Shown here: piece by piece, positions 24,662 to 34,421 of the stretch
Position numbering within the stretch: the stretch's first letter is position 1
Layout of the letters: each line of letters starts with the position of its first letter
Assembly: GCA_949289305.1 (NCBI GenBank)
Contig: CASENB010000016.1
Span: 1 to 64,000, forward strand
Direction of reading: 5' to 3'
Length of the DNA: 64,000 nt
Source of the DNA: an uncultured Spirochaetales bacterium
GTDB taxonomy: Bacteria > Spirochaetota > Spirochaetia > Sphaerochaetales > Sphaerochaetaceae
Notes under the pieces: model-generated
The model's database searches: none
Told to the model about the DNA's origin: nothing
What the model saw: only the letters and a program-made list of their open reading frames with translations
Made by a program: the position numbers and the translations under genes

Positions 24662-25993
24662 TTATCTGAAAAGAAAATCCCTGATATCGAAATAGTACAT
24701 CGTAATCATTATTAATAGGGCCATAACCATTCCTATTATCTGCAGGACCACATAAGTCCTTGCCTTGAGGCTGTCACGCCTAATAAGTTCTGCAAAACTA
24801 ATTAGCACCTGTCCTCCGTCAAAGGTAGGAATTGGCAGGATGTTTCCTATGCATATTGAAATTGAAACTATTGATAGAAGGTAGCAGAGTGTCCTTATCC
24901 CTGATCTTCCAGATACTGAAAAGGCCTCTGTTGTAATACTAGATATCGTTTCTGCGGCATTTACTGGCCCTGTTATTATCTCGCGCGCATCGCTGAAGTG
25001 CAGCGTTATTAGAGAGGAAAGAGCTCTTAGCGTCGTAATGAAAAAATCGTTTGTCTGCTTTAAAGCATATCTAAAACTATAAGAGAATGGAACGTCGGGC
25101 CTTACCACAATATCTGCATGCCAAGAGAAGGGGAAGGATGATGAATCAAGATTATAGTAGAAAGTCTTTCCATCCCTCTCTATTTCAAGGCGGTATTTTC
25201 CGCTTGAATTTGCCTCGCTATAAACATCTAGAGTGTTTTTAACAGGCTTTCCATTTACAGATATTATCTTGTCTCCGCTTTTAAAGTTAGAATCTGAGGA
25301 TCTTCCTATTATCGGCGGACTTAGCAATGTTATTCCGTATGTGTATGATCCTTCATATATTGTCGGACGTATTGACGTCTTAATTATTTCTCCATTCCTA
25401 ATTACTGTCAGGCTTGCATTTTTACCATCTGACCTTAATATTTTTACAAACTCCTCATAGTCTCTTATTGCAATATCGTCAACGCTTAAAACCAGATCGC
25501 CTTTTTCAATTCCTTTTTGCTCATAAGATAGTTCGAATACTTCAGGATAATCTGAAATTGGTGCTATGTAGCATTCGTGAGAAAGACGTTCGACCGGAAT
25601 TAGGGTTGCAAGCAAAAGAAGTATGAATGCAAGAAGGAAGTTTGTAACAGGCCCTGCCATGTATATCAATATTCTTTTTATAGGATGGACTGCGAAGTAC
25701 GATCCCTCTTCCTTAAGGCTTATCTCCTTCTTCTTGTCCCTTAGAGCTTTTTCAAGATCGAGAGAGCCTTTCATCCTGCAATATCCGCCAAAAGGAAGGA
25801 GAGAGAGCCTGTATTCGATGTTTTTGCCGTAGATGCTTAATACTTTCGGCCCCATGCCGAAGCTTAGGGTTTCCACTTCGACTTTAAGTGCTCTTGCAGT
25901 AAAAAAATGTCCTAGCTCATGGATGAACACGACAAGTCCTATTGCAATAAATCCGAAAATAAATCCTATAAGATATCTTAGAACTTCAAGCAT
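24662..25993 (-). CDS. rseP: Site-2 intramembrane metalloprotease RseP
   Basis: 443 residues. The zinc motif is in VVFIHELGHFFTARAL (HELGH, near residue 25), in the first membrane helix. A PDZ domain follows (about 165-275), and IPTFDGGQVLISFAELI near the C-terminus holds the second conserved Asp of S2P proteases. It cuts membrane-bound regulators or signal-peptide remnants within the membrane. Last gene of the rpsB operon, overlapping dxr by 16 bp. Confidence 0.93.
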   Translation of the reverse strand: MLEVLRYLIGFIFGFIAIGLVVFIHELGHFFTARALKVEVETLSFGMGPKVLSIYGKNIEYRLSLLPFGGYCRMKGSLDLEKALRDKKKEISLKEEGSYFAVHPIKRILIYMAGPVTNFLLAFILLLLATLIPVERLSHECYIAPISDYPEVFELSYEQKGIEKGDLVLSVDDIAIRDYEEFVKILRSDGKNASLTVIRNGEIIKTSIRPTIYEGSYTYGITLLSPPIIGRSSDSNFKSGDKIISVNGKPVKNTLDVYSEANSSGKYRLEIERDGKTFYYNLDSSSFPFSWHADIVVRPDVPFSYSFRYALKQTNDFFITTLRALSSLITLHFSDAREIITGPVNAAETISSITTEAFSVSGRSGIRTLCYLLSIVSISICIGNILPIPTFDGGQVLISFAELIRRDSLKARTYVVLQIIGMVMALLIMITMYYFDIRDFLFR

Positions 25994-27063
25994 AATGAAG
26001 ATGCTGTATCTTTTGCCCTTTTTATCTCGTCAAGAGCAGCGCTGTATGAAGTGACCGGACGAGAAAAATCTCTTTTCATCGTCTCTTCTGTGATTTTTGC
26101 GATATCTAAAAATGATATTCTGTTCTCAATAAATGCGTTTACGGCTACTTCGTCTGCGATATTGAATGCGATAGGGTAGCCGTTCTTTTTTTCCAACGCC
26201 TTATAAGCAAGCTCAAGCATTGGAAACTTATTCTTATTCCAACCTTCAAAGCTTAAGCTAAGCGATGTGAAATCAAGAGGCCTGACGATACTATCGAGAT
26301 CGACCTTCTTGTCTGCTAAAGCGTCTATAATAGGAAGCGCCATATCAGGTGGACTTAACTGCGCATAATAAGAACCGTTTTTAAGCTGAATGAGGCTATG
26401 TACGACGCTTTGCCTGTGTACGGTCACAATAATGTCTTTTGCACTGAAGTTGAATAGGAACCCAGCCTCTATTACTTCAAGGCCTTTGTTTGCCAACGTG
26501 GCGCTGTCTATCGTAATCTTCTTTCCCATTTTCCATGTAGGATGCTTTAATGCCTCTTCAAGGGTAACGTTTTCCAAATCGTCCCTATCTACGAACGGGC
26601 CTCCGGAGGCTGTGATTATAAGCTTGCTGACATTCTGGTGGCTGTTTATTAGATTATATAAAGCGCTATGCTCGCTATCTACAGGAATGATTCTTACTCT
26701 GTTTTCTTTTGCTTTATTGAAAATGAAACCAGATCCAAGTACCACAGTCTCTTTGTTAGCAAGGGCAATATCGATTTTAAGATCTATAAGAAGAGAAGAA
26801 TAGAAAAGCCCCTCGGATCCTGCGACTCCGTTTAGCGCGATATCCGCATCAAACTGGGAGAGAAAGTCTCTTATCTCTTTCTCGATTCGTCCTTTCGTTA
26901 ACAAATATGGGCAATTAAAATACTCGGCATCCTTTCTTATGCTCTCTTCGCTTGAATGTGCGATGAGTGCCATGACTTTAAATGGAAGATTTTTCTCTTT
27001 TATCGTTCTTATCGCCGTCTGTCCGATCGAACCGCTTGATCCGAGTATTATTATCTTTCTCAT
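25978..27063 (-). CDS. dxr: 1-deoxy-D-xylulose 5-phosphate reductoisomerase
   Basis: 361 residues. ILGSSGSIGQTAIRTI is the NADPH loop; ALANKETVV, IPVDSEHSAL, ITASGGPF, HPTWKMGKKITIDSATLANKGLEVIEA (here quoted in parts) are the Dxr signatures for metal and substrate. It makes MEP in the non-mevalonate isoprenoid pathway. It overlaps cdsA by 4 bp and rseP by 16 bp. UppS in the same operon uses the pathway's product for undecaprenyl phosphate. Confidence 0.96.
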   Translation of the reverse strand: MRKIIILGSSGSIGQTAIRTIKEKNLPFKVMALIAHSSEESIRKDAEYFNCPYLLTKGRIEKEIRDFLSQFDADIALNGVAGSEGLFYSSLLIDLKIDIALANKETVVLGSGFIFNKAKENRVRIIPVDSEHSALYNLINSHQNVSKLIITASGGPFVDRDDLENVTLEEALKHPTWKMGKKITIDSATLANKGLEVIEAGFLFNFSAKDIIVTVHRQSVVHSLIQLKNGSYYAQLSPPDMALPIIDALADKKVDLDSIVRPLDFTSLSLSFEGWNKNKFPMLELAYKALEKKNGYPIAFNIADEVAVNAFIENRISFLDIAKITEETMKRDFSRPVTSYSAALDEIKRAKDTASSLCLKF

Positions 27064-27899
27064 ATCATTTCAAAAATAGTAGTAAGGATTGAGAATGGAG
27101 CAGCCGCAAATAGCAGGCTGTCTAGGCTGTCCAAGATACCGCCGCGGCCCGGTACGATTTTCCCTGAATCCTTTACGTTCGCACTTCTCTTGAATGTCGA
27201 TTCGACAAGATCGCCAAGAGCTCCAAAAGCAGCTGTTACAGCTCCAAGAATCGCTCCCTTTATTGGGGAAAATGTGAATACATTTGAAAATGCGACAGGC
27301 GCAAAGAATCCACATATTGCAGGAACGAGAATTCCGCCGATAAATCCTGCAATACTCTTTTTAGGACTTACCTTGACGATTCCTCTGTTATTCTTTCCTA
27401 AAAGCATGCCTGAAAAATATGCGAAAGTATCCTCTCCGAATACAAGAATGAAATAAAGGATTATGTGGTATGTGGAATTTTCCAAAAACAGGATGTCGAT
27501 TAAGAAAATAGAGAAAAGGGCAGGGTATGCAATTGTAATCGCAGATCTGCCTAAAGTATCGATGCTTTCGTTAAAATCATCGCTTGCACCTTTAAAGACT
27601 TCTAAAGAAAATGACAGGGCAATTAGAATTATGTACAAAAAGAAAGAGAATAATTGTTCTCCTCTAAGAACCTGCTCGATGAAAGAAACTATCGCAAGAA
27701 GAGGAGACAGATAGACTACAGGAGAGATTCTTCCCTTTTTCTTTGTGATATCAGCCATCTCATATGTGCCGAACGAAATTGCAGCAACTAATATTAAAGC
27801 TAAAATCGGATGATTGTATTCAGGCAGTATGAACGTTGCAATCAATAGGATTGGAAGTGCTACAACAGCTGTTAATACTCTCTTTGTAATGCTCTTCAA
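27060..27899 (-). CDS. cdsA: Phosphatidate cytidylyltransferase
   Basis: 279 residues, about seven membrane segments. The family signature lies at the C-terminus: FKRSANVKDSGKIVPGRGGILDSLDSLL (in parts: SANVKDSGKIVPGRGG, ILDSLDS), preceded by GALGDLVES. It makes CDP-diacylglycerol, the precursor of membrane phospholipids. It overlaps uppS and dxr by 4 bp on each side (ATGA-type), so expression is tightly coupled. Confidence 0.95.
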   Translation of the reverse strand: MKSITKRVLTAVVALPILLIATFILPEYNHPILALILVAAISFGTYEMADITKKKGRISPVVYLSPLLAIVSFIEQVLRGEQLFSFFLYIILIALSFSLEVFKGASDDFNESIDTLGRSAITIAYPALFSIFLIDILFLENSTYHIILYFILVFGEDTFAYFSGMLLGKNNRGIVKVSPKKSIAGFIGGILVPAICGFFAPVAFSNVFTFSPIKGAILGAVTAAFGALGDLVESTFKRSANVKDSGKIVPGRGGILDSLDSLLFAAAPFSILTTIFEMI

Positions 27900-28579
27900 A
27901 GAAGTCCTCCAAAGCGTCTTTCTCTTTTTAGATAATCTTCTTTTACTGTTTTTATCATAGCTTCATCCCAATCTGGCCAAAGTTTATCATAAAAACCTAA
28001 TTCTGAATAGGCAGAATCAAACAGAAGGAAATTGGAAAGTCTTTCTTCTCCTGCAGATCGAACTATGAAATCTGCTGCAGGAATGTCAGGGTTGTCGAAT
28101 TTGGATCTAATTAGTTCTGGAGTGACTTCTTTACAGCCTTCGCTTATGAGCTTATTGACGGCACGTGCAATCTCGTCCTGTCCGCCATAGTTGATCGCAA
28201 GCTGAAGGGTTAGGGCAGTATTGCTCTTAGTCTCTTCCACGGCTCTATCTAAAGCATCTAATGCTTTTTGAGGAAGTCCATCCCTCTTTCCGAGGAATCT
28301 AATCTGAACCCCTAATTTGTTATACGTCTTTATTTCGCCGTATATTTTATTTGAGAAGAGGGCCATGAGGTAGTCTACTTCCTCTTTTGGCCTCTTCCAG
28401 TTTTCTGTTGAAAAACAATACAAGCTTAGGTACTTAATCCCTTCGTTAATGGAACCGACTAAAACTTTCTTAAGGCTTTTAAGTCCTTCCAAGTGTCCAA
28501 CCGCTCTAGGAAGATTTCTTTTTTTTGCCCATCTTCCATTTCCGTCCATTATTATTGCGAGATGTACCAAGCTGCTCAT
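27896..28579 (-). CDS. uppS: Isoprenyl transferase (undecaprenyl diphosphate synthase)
   Basis: 227 residues. HLAIIMDGNGRWAKKRNLPR holds the catalytic Asp and the diphosphate-binding motif; STENWKRPKEEV, NYGGQDEIARAVN and the final VRSAGEERLSNFLLFDSAYSEL-type segment complete the cis-prenyltransferase family. It makes the C55 lipid carrier for peptidoglycan. It starts 1 bp after the frr stop region and overlaps cdsA. Confidence 0.96.
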   Translation of the reverse strand: MSSLVHLAIIMDGNGRWAKKRNLPRAVGHLEGLKSLKKVLVGSINEGIKYLSLYCFSTENWKRPKEEVDYLMALFSNKIYGEIKTYNKLGVQIRFLGKRDGLPQKALDALDRAVEETKSNTALTLQLAINYGGQDEIARAVNKLISEGCKEVTPELIRSKFDNPDIPAADFIVRSAGEERLSNFLLFDSAYSELGFYDKLWPDWDEAMIKTVKEDYLKRERRFGGLL

Positions 28580-28580
28580 A

Positions 28581-29135
28581 TTATATTTCCATTATTTCTT
28601 TTTCTTTTGCATCGGCGATTTTTTGAACCTCTGCAATGTAGTTGTCTGTGAGCTTCTGGATTTTTGTTTCACCTTCCTTCTGCTCATCTTCACTTATCTC
28701 ACCGTTCTTCTGCTTCTTTTTCAGATCATCCATTGCATCACGGCGGACATTTCTGATTGCTACCTTGCTCTGCTCTGCAGTTGCTTTGCTCTGCTTTGCA
28801 AGCTCTTTTCTTCTCTGCTCTGTAAGGGCAGGGAAGTTAACACGAATCAGCTTTCCATCGTTGTTTGGATTTAATCCGAGCTCAGACTTCTGAATTGCTT
28901 TCTCAATTAGCGGAAGAAGAGTCTTATCCCATGGTTGGATTACTACAAGTCTTGCCTCTGGGACAGATAAGGATGCAACCTGATTTAAAGGTGTCTCAGC
29001 TCCGTAGTAGTCTACTTTGATCTTATCAAAGAGGGCAACTGATGCCCTCCCTGTCCTAAGATTCTGATATTCAGACTCCAAAGAGGCTACGCACTTTTTC
29101 ATTCTCTCTTCGCAAGATGAAATGATAGTCTGCAT
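28581..29135 (-). CDS. frr: Ribosome recycling factor
   Basis: 184 residues. LRTGRASVALFDKIKVDYYG and PWDKTLLPLIEKAI are the RRF landmarks, with the hinge and three-helix bundle; VNFPALTEQRRKEL and VRNVRRDAMDDLKK follow. With EF-G it splits the post-termination ribosome. In most bacteria pyrH lies between tsf and frr; it is absent here, as in treponemes. Confidence 0.97.
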   Translation of the reverse strand: MQTIISSCEERMKKCVASLESEYQNLRTGRASVALFDKIKVDYYGAETPLNQVASLSVPEARLVVIQPWDKTLLPLIEKAIQKSELGLNPNNDGKLIRVNFPALTEQRRKELAKQSKATAEQSKVAIRNVRRDAMDDLKKKQKNGEISEDEQKEGETKIQKLTDNYIAEVQKIADAKEKEIMEI

Positions 29136-29144
29136 AAATCCTCC

Positions 29145-29996
29145 TTAAGCAGTTACTCCTGCCTGGTATACGCAGTATGACTTTACAGTGATTGTTGCAC
29201 CGTACTTCTTTGCAAGTTCTGCTATTGCATCCTTTACGCTCTTTGAATCATCCTTTACGAAAGCCTGATCCATGAAGCAGATCTCCTTGTAAAGCTTGCT
29301 GAGCTTTCCTCTGATGATTCCTTCTTTTACCTTCTCTGGCTTAGAAGCAAGTTTCTCATCCTGATCTACCTGAGCCTTGAAGATAGCCATCTGCTCTTCT
29401 TCAAACTCCTTAGATACTGCTTTCTCATCAAGATACTGTGGCTTATAAGCTGCAATGTGTAGTGCAAGGTCGTGTGCAAGTTCCTTAGCATCTTCATTTT
29501 CGAAAACGGATGCATCAGAGCTTTCAAGGTTTACGCATACAGCTACTGCACCTTCTCCGTGTACATAAGTTGATGCATATGTTGCAACAGGAAGAACTGT
29601 GAACTTAACGATGTTCATATTCTCCTTGATGATTGCAATAAGTCCGTCAACCATTCCCTTGAGCTCTTCATTTACTTCTGTATAGCCTTTTTCAAGGATT
29701 ACAGAACACATATCCTCGCCAAGCTTTGCAAAATCTGCATTCTTTGCTACAAAGTCTGTCTCGCAGGAAAGAGAGAGTAGGACGACTTTCTCGCCATTGC
29801 TCTTTACGAAAACTCTTCCGTTTTCCGTAGCTCTGTCCTGTCTCTTTGCAACTGCTGCAAGTCCCATTTCCTTCAGGATCTTCTCAGCCTGTGCAAAATC
29901 TCCATTAGCTTCACTTAGAGCCTTCTTGCAGTCCATCATTCCAGCTCCAGTAATGTCTCTTAGTTTCTTTACGTCACTTGCGCTGATGTTTGCCAT
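29145..29996 (-). CDS. tsf: Elongation factor Ts
   Basis: 283 residues. VKKLRDITGAGMMDCKKALSEANGD is the N-terminal UBA-like motif and VLLSLSCETDFVAKNADF the core TDFV contact with EF-Tu. It recycles GDP from EF-Tu. It begins 2 bp after the rpsB stop, in the standard rpsB-tsf pair. Confidence 0.97.
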   Translation of the reverse strand: MANISASDVKKLRDITGAGMMDCKKALSEANGDFAQAEKILKEMGLAAVAKRQDRATENGRVFVKSNGEKVVLLSLSCETDFVAKNADFAKLGEDMCSVILEKGYTEVNEELKGMVDGLIAIIKENMNIVKFTVLPVATYASTYVHGEGAVAVCVNLESSDASVFENEDAKELAHDLALHIAAYKPQYLDEKAVSKEFEEEQMAIFKAQVDQDEKLASKPEKVKEGIIRGKLSKLYKEICFMDQAFVKDDSKSVKDAIAELAKKYGATITVKSYCVYQAGVTA

Positions 29997-29998
29997 AA

Positions 29999-30847
29999 TT
30001 ACTCCTCATCCTCTTCGTCTTCGTCGTCTTCTTCTACTTCCTCTTCCTTTTCCTGAGGCTCGTAGTTGGAAAAGTCTTCGATCTCAACTTCGCTGTCCTT
30101 GTCTTCTACAGGTGCGTTGTTAAGCTCTTCCTCATCGTCTAAGCTCTCGATAATCTGGATTCCGCCTTCGCTATCTGCATCGATAACAGCGTTAGCAATG
30201 ATCTCTACAAAGAGTGAAATTGCTCTAATTGCGTCATCGTTTCCCGGAATTGGATAGTCGATGTCTGTTGGATCGCAGTTTGTATCAACAACTGCGATAA
30301 CAGGGATTCCAAGTCTCTTTGCCTCTGCTACTGCTGTTGCTTCCTTCTTTGTGTCAATGATGAATACAGCGCCTGGAAGTTCTTTCATCTCCTTGAGTCC
30401 GCCAAGGTTCTTCTCAAGCTTAGCCATCTGCTTTGTATATAATGCTACTTCTTTCTTTGTTAGGCTCTCAAAAGATCCGTCAGCCTGCATTCTCTCTAAT
30501 TTCTTTAGTTTTGCAATGCTCTTCTTGATTGTAGCGAAGTTTGTAAGCATTCCGCCTAGCCAGCGGTTTGAAACGTAAGGCATTCCACATCTCTTTGCCT
30601 CGTCCTCGATTGCCTGCTGTGCCTGCTTCTTTGTTCCAACGAAAAGAATCTGCTTGCCATTCTTTACCTGTGCTCTTACAGCTTCGTATGCTTCTACGAT
30701 GCATGCAGATGTCTTCTGTAGGTCGATAATATGAATACCGTTTCTCTCTGTGAAGATGAAACGTGCCATCTTAGGATTCCACCTCTTTGTCTGATGGCCA
30801 AAGTGAACGCCTGACTCTAGCAGGCTTTTCATGGTTACTACTGCCAT
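29999..30847 (-). CDS. rpsB: 30S ribosomal protein S2 with acidic C-terminal tail
   Basis: 282 residues. [19 protein letters not shown] and [18 protein letters not shown] open the protein; [10 protein letters not shown] and [23 protein letters not shown] are S2 hallmarks. After about residue 228 comes a strongly acidic tail ending [15 protein letters not shown], some 50 residues beyond the normal end. First gene of the rpsB-rseP operon; GGGAGG SD. S2 usually represses its own operon through a leader, and the 5' region (30848-30960) contains small stems but no clear consensus. Confidence 0.97.
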   Translation of the reverse strand: MAVVTMKSLLESGVHFGHQTKRWNPKMARFIFTERNGIHIIDLQKTSACIVEAYEAVRAQVKNGKQILFVGTKKQAQQAIEDEAKRCGMPYVSNRWLGGMLTNFATIKKSIAKLKKLERMQADGSFESLTKKEVALYTKQMAKLEKNLGGLKEMKELPGAVFIIDTKKEATAVAEAKRLGIPVIAVVDTNCDPTDIDYPIPGNDDAIRAISLFVEIIANAVIDADSEGGIQIIESLDDEEELNNAPVEDKDSEVEIEDFSNYEPQEKEEEVEEDDEDEEDEE

Positions 30848-31000
30848 AGTAATCCTCCCATTCGCTCAGAATATATTAAATATTCCTTCCTTACACTATA
30901 TCTCACCCATACGGGCGGAAATTAACTGCCTAAAGCAGCCTTTTCAAGGATAAAGAGATTTTCTGTTTTATGCAATAGAAATCAGACGGAATAGGTCAAA
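30848..31000 (-). promoter_or_regulatory. rpsB upstream region (leader and probable promoter)
   Basis: On the minus strand GAGATATAGTG near 30890-30900 offers a TATAGT -10 box, and CCGCCCGTATGGGTG and GGCTGCTTTAGGCAG can form short stems upstream. The assignment is weak. The rest of the 627-bp gap to 31474 holds repeat copy A, a hairpin and AT-rich sequence described separately. Confidence 0.3.
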
Positions 31001-31100
31001 AAGGGGATAATAAAGACACACTTAAAATATATAATAAGACTTTATCGCAAAGAATATTATTAACTCAAGAAGACATTTTTGCGGAATTCTGCATTTTTGT
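31001..31100. repeat. 100-bp direct repeat, copy A (downstream of the Ig-repeat lipoprotein)
   Basis: By eye 95 of 100 bases match copy B at 34537-34636 in the same orientation, from AAGGGGATAATA to GCATTTTTGT. It contains an imperfect 14-bp palindrome TGCGGAATTCTGCA. Between copy A and the lipoprotein stop lie about 370 bp of AT-rich sequence with one small hairpin (CTCATT/AATGAG near 31245) and no ORF I would call. Confidence 0.9.
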
Positions 31101-31404
31101 ACATTAAAGACAGTGTGGAATTGTTTTGGTAAACAAGTTTTGGATATGAAAATTTTTTCATGTAATAAATTAAGTAAAAATAGAAAGAAGAAAAGAGTAG
31201 GAGCTTCTAAAATTTTTAATTACTAAAACAAGTCGATGAGGATCACTCATTGAAGAAATGAGCATTTTCCTGCAAACAAAATCCACAGTCTAGCATATGG
31301 GCTAAGGACATCCTAAAAATTATGTAGGCAAGAATATAGTGCGTGTGTGAATATCTAATAGGCTAACTAAGACCCATATTAAAGAAAGAGGCCTTGTAAA
31401 TATT

Positions 31405-31437
31405 ACGGCTTCCTGATGTCACAAAACAGGAAGCCGT
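31405..31437 (-). terminator. Hairpin after the Ig-repeat lipoprotein gene
   Basis: ACGGCTTCCTG (31405-31415) pairs perfectly with CAGGAAGCCGT (31427-31437). It lies 38 bp after the stop codon; the T run on the minus strand is poor (AATATTTAC). Confidence 0.65.
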
Positions 31438-31474
31438 ATGGCACTTTTATTATCCGCCAAAATTCAGGACTTTT

Positions 31475-34384
31475 TTACTGCCTTACTGGAATAATTGGAA
31501 TCAAATCGTTTTCATTTGTCGATTCTATCCACATATATTCAGATGAGTTTTTTATTAAAGAAGAATTCATAATTACAATTGCATCTGATAAATTTTCATC
31601 AGCAACAGCTTCACCAAACTCTTTTCCTGTTCCCCTATAATAGCATGAAACTATTTCTCCTGAGCTTATAGAGCTTATACCATTATCTGTTGAATAACAA
31701 CCTATCAGAGAACCTGCATTTGAATATACTATACCTCCTCTTGTAATAGAAGAACTAGCATTTCCACATGCGATAATCTGTGCTTCTGGCATTAAATAAC
31801 ATGCTATTCCAGCTGTAAAATCACTTCCCCATTCATCAATATTTGCATAATTGACAGAACCTTTTATAATACTGCCTGTATCAGCAGTTCCAACAATACC
31901 TCCTATTCTTGAAATTTGCGTAGAAGAGCTTGCTGAAATATGTTTTATATTGCCTTTTACAATGACATTATCTATTACTGCACCATTTTCTGCTCTACCT
32001 GCCACAGCTCCTATATATTTATTGTTCCCAGAAAAACTAATATTAGCATCCAATGTTAGATTTTTTATCGTTCCTGTAAGAGAACTTACAAAACCGAAGG
32101 CAGTATAACCAGAATTAACAGGGATAGACACCTTTAAATTACTAATAGTATGGTTTTTCCCATCAAAAACACCACTAAAACTTATAGATTCTAAACTATC
32201 TTCAAGTACTATATCATTTTCAAGATTTACATACATATTAGAAGATGAATGACCATCTGATATTTTTGTATTCCAATCTACTAGTCCAGCAGCGTTATAG
32301 ATATACCAAGTCTCTGTTCCATCTATATTTTCTATATAGTTATTTGCTTCAAGAGAAATTGAATTTGATGTATAACCGAAATAAGTAGCTGTTAATGAAT
32401 ATTCTTTTTCTACAAGACCTATTTCATTGTCATAGCTAGGAGAAATATTACAGTTTAAATATGGAATATTTCTTTGTTCATCATCCTCATATGTTGCAAC
32501 AATTTTATATCCAATATCAGAAAGCTTATCTCCTGAATTAAAATAATCATTCTCAACCGTTGCTTCCAGCTTACTGATTGTAATACCGTCTATTTCAAAT
32601 GAAACAGTTTCATTTCCTGTTTTTAAAACGACTTCCTGCTTATCTCCTAAGACAAAATTATTCTCTCCTTCTAAAGAGACTTGATTATTATTTATAAACG
32701 CTTTATTACCATTAGATAATTCTCTATAGACATTAAAATAATAGGATTTTAATTCATCACCTACATAAAATTTCTTATTAGCATCAGCAAGTTCAACAGA
32801 TAATCCTAAAGGAACAACTTCATAATCTACATAATGTGTTCCAACAGAACTTCCTTTATAATAAATTTTAACAGAAAAAGATCCTTCATTTATTTCTGTA
32901 GGATTAGTTGTAAAATCTAAAGAGTTCTCTTCAGTATAAGCAATATCTGTTTCTGTTCCATCTGTCATGACCAAAGTTATAACAAGTCCTGATAAATCAA
33001 CAGCAGAAGGTTTGTTATAATCTTTTTTTGTCGGGTATGTTTTTATATAAATACGTTCCAATTCAGGTTTATATTCTACTGAGAATTTTAATTCAAAACC
33101 TTTATAACTTACTACAACAGATGTATTATCTCTATTTATTACAGAAGGAGAGATAATAGTAAAAAGTTCAGGAGAATCATTATAAGAATCTTCTGTAATG
33201 CTACCATCAGACCATTCTATAGAAACGGAGAACCCAGTTAAATCAACAGCAGATTCTTTTAAATATGTCATTAATGATGGATTATTTTTAATTCTTACTG
33301 CTGTGATAACAGGTTCGTATTTCACATCATATATAACTGTTTGTCCATTATACGTTACATTTACAGTTGTAGATTCTGTTATAATTTCAGGAGAAACTGT
33401 AAAATCAGATGCATTATCATTAGAGTATTCTATCAATGAAGAACTGCCATCTGAATAATGTTCTTCTAAAACAAGTCCAGATAAGTCTACTTTTTCTTCT
33501 TTTTCATATTTTAGTTTTGTCGGTAATGTTTTTATAGTTATATCCTCTGAAACAGGTGTAAACTCTACATCAAAAGTAAAATTATATTTATTTTTATATG
33601 TGATGGTTATTGATTGCGTTTTTGAAACTGATTCTGGAGAGGTAACGAAGTATTCTTCAGTTCCATTTTCCCATTCGATTTCATGATAATTTCCATCCGA
33701 ATAAATTTCACGAACTTTAAGACCCTCTAGATTTACCGGCTCTTCTTTATAATAAATTTTTTTATTTGGATAGGATACAATTTCAACAATTTCAAGAATA
33801 GGATTATAACTTACATTAAATCTCGTATTACAACCGCCATAGTATATTGTTATTGATCCAGTTGAATTAACATAAGTAGGATTTGTAGTAAATAAAGAAG
33901 CATTTTCTTCATTATAAGCTACTTCTTCAACTGTACCGTTTTTCCATTCAACTTCTAAAATAAGGCCATTTAATGAAACAGGCTCAGAAGAAGAATATTC
34001 TAATTTATCAGGATTTTGTTTAATTCTTATTGATTTTATCGTATTTTCTTGAACCATGATAGTATACGAAGCGTTTATTTCAGCGGCTTCATATGAAACT
34101 TTAATAGTATATACCCCAGGTTCAGACATATTTACATTTGAAGAATCGATTATTATAGAACTATCAGAGGAAGAATCTCGCATTATAGAACTTCCATTCG
34201 CATAATAAATTAATAAATGAACAGTATCTTGTTCGTATTCGTCTCCTACAAAATAAACTTTACTTTGTAATTCATCTAAATTTGTAATTTCAATATTTGA
34301 AATCAAATCAACAGGCGTATTATTGCAAGCCATTATAAGAAAAACAAGTAAAACACTGAAAAACAAAGACAATTTTTTTACCAT
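31475..34384 (-). CDS. Large surface lipoprotein with five Ig-like repeats and a GLUG/beta-helix-like C-terminal region
   Basis: 969 residues from the ATG at 34384, which follows GGGGAG; the longer frame to 34441 runs through the promoter. The signal MVKKLSLFFSVLLVFLIMAC ends in a lipobox (Cys20). Residues of about 115-530 hold five repeats of roughly 82 residues, each with a pattern like IxNPxKxxYxxxExVDLSGLxxxxxWSDGS...FTxxPxxIN...TVxYxG, i.e. bacterial Ig-like domains of surface proteins. After two more beta domains, the last 250 residues have GTIKNLTLDANISFSG, IGAVAGRAENGAVIDNVIVKG and IGGIVGTADTGSIIKGSVNYA, GLUG-type beta-helix repeats. It is AT-rich, flanked by a direct repeat and driven by a G-tract promoter. 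Likely an outer-surface adhesin-like protein; ligand unknown. Confidence 0.85.
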   Translation of the reverse strand: MVKKLSLFFSVLLVFLIMACNNTPVDLISNIEITNLDELQSKVYFVGDEYEQDTVHLLIYYANGSSIMRDSSSDSSIIIDSSNVNMSEPGVYTIKVSYEAAEINASYTIMVQENTIKSIRIKQNPDKLEYSSSEPVSLNGLILEVEWKNGTVEEVAYNEENASLFTTNPTYVNSTGSITIYYGGCNTRFNVSYNPILEIVEIVSYPNKKIYYKEEPVNLEGLKVREIYSDGNYHEIEWENGTEEYFVTSPESVSKTQSITITYKNKYNFTFDVEFTPVSEDITIKTLPTKLKYEKEEKVDLSGLVLEEHYSDGSSSLIEYSNDNASDFTVSPEIITESTTVNVTYNGQTVIYDVKYEPVITAVRIKNNPSLMTYLKESAVDLTGFSVSIEWSDGSITEDSYNDSPELFTIISPSVINRDNTSVVVSYKGFELKFSVEYKPELERIYIKTYPTKKDYNKPSAVDLSGLVITLVMTDGTETDIAYTEENSLDFTTNPTEINEGSFSVKIYYKGSSVGTHYVDYEVVPLGLSVELADANKKFYVGDELKSYYFNVYRELSNGNKAFINNNQVSLEGENNFVLGDKQEVVLKTGNETVSFEIDGITISKLEATVENDYFNSGDKLSDIGYKIVATYEDDEQRNIPYLNCNISPSYDNEIGLVEKEYSLTATYFGYTSNSISLEANNYIENIDGTETWYIYNAAGLVDWNTKISDGHSSSNMYVNLENDIVLEDSLESISFSGVFDGKNHTISNLKVSIPVNSGYTAFGFVSSLTGTIKNLTLDANISFSGNNKYIGAVAGRAENGAVIDNVIVKGNIKHISASSSTQISRIGGIVGTADTGSIIKGSVNYANIDEWGSDFTAGIACYLMPEAQIIACGNASSSITRGGIVYSNAGSLIGCYSTDNGISSISSGEIVSCYYRGTGKEFGEAVADENLSDAIVIMNSSLIKNSSEYMWIESTNENDLIPIIPVRQ

Positions 34385-34421
34385 AAAAACTCCCCTCATA
34401 AAATTTAATTCACAAAAAAAA

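Noticed and set aside
31101-31400. A gene or known RNA in the AT-rich stretch after repeat copy A
   Set aside because: Only one short hairpin and no coding or family signal could be seen.
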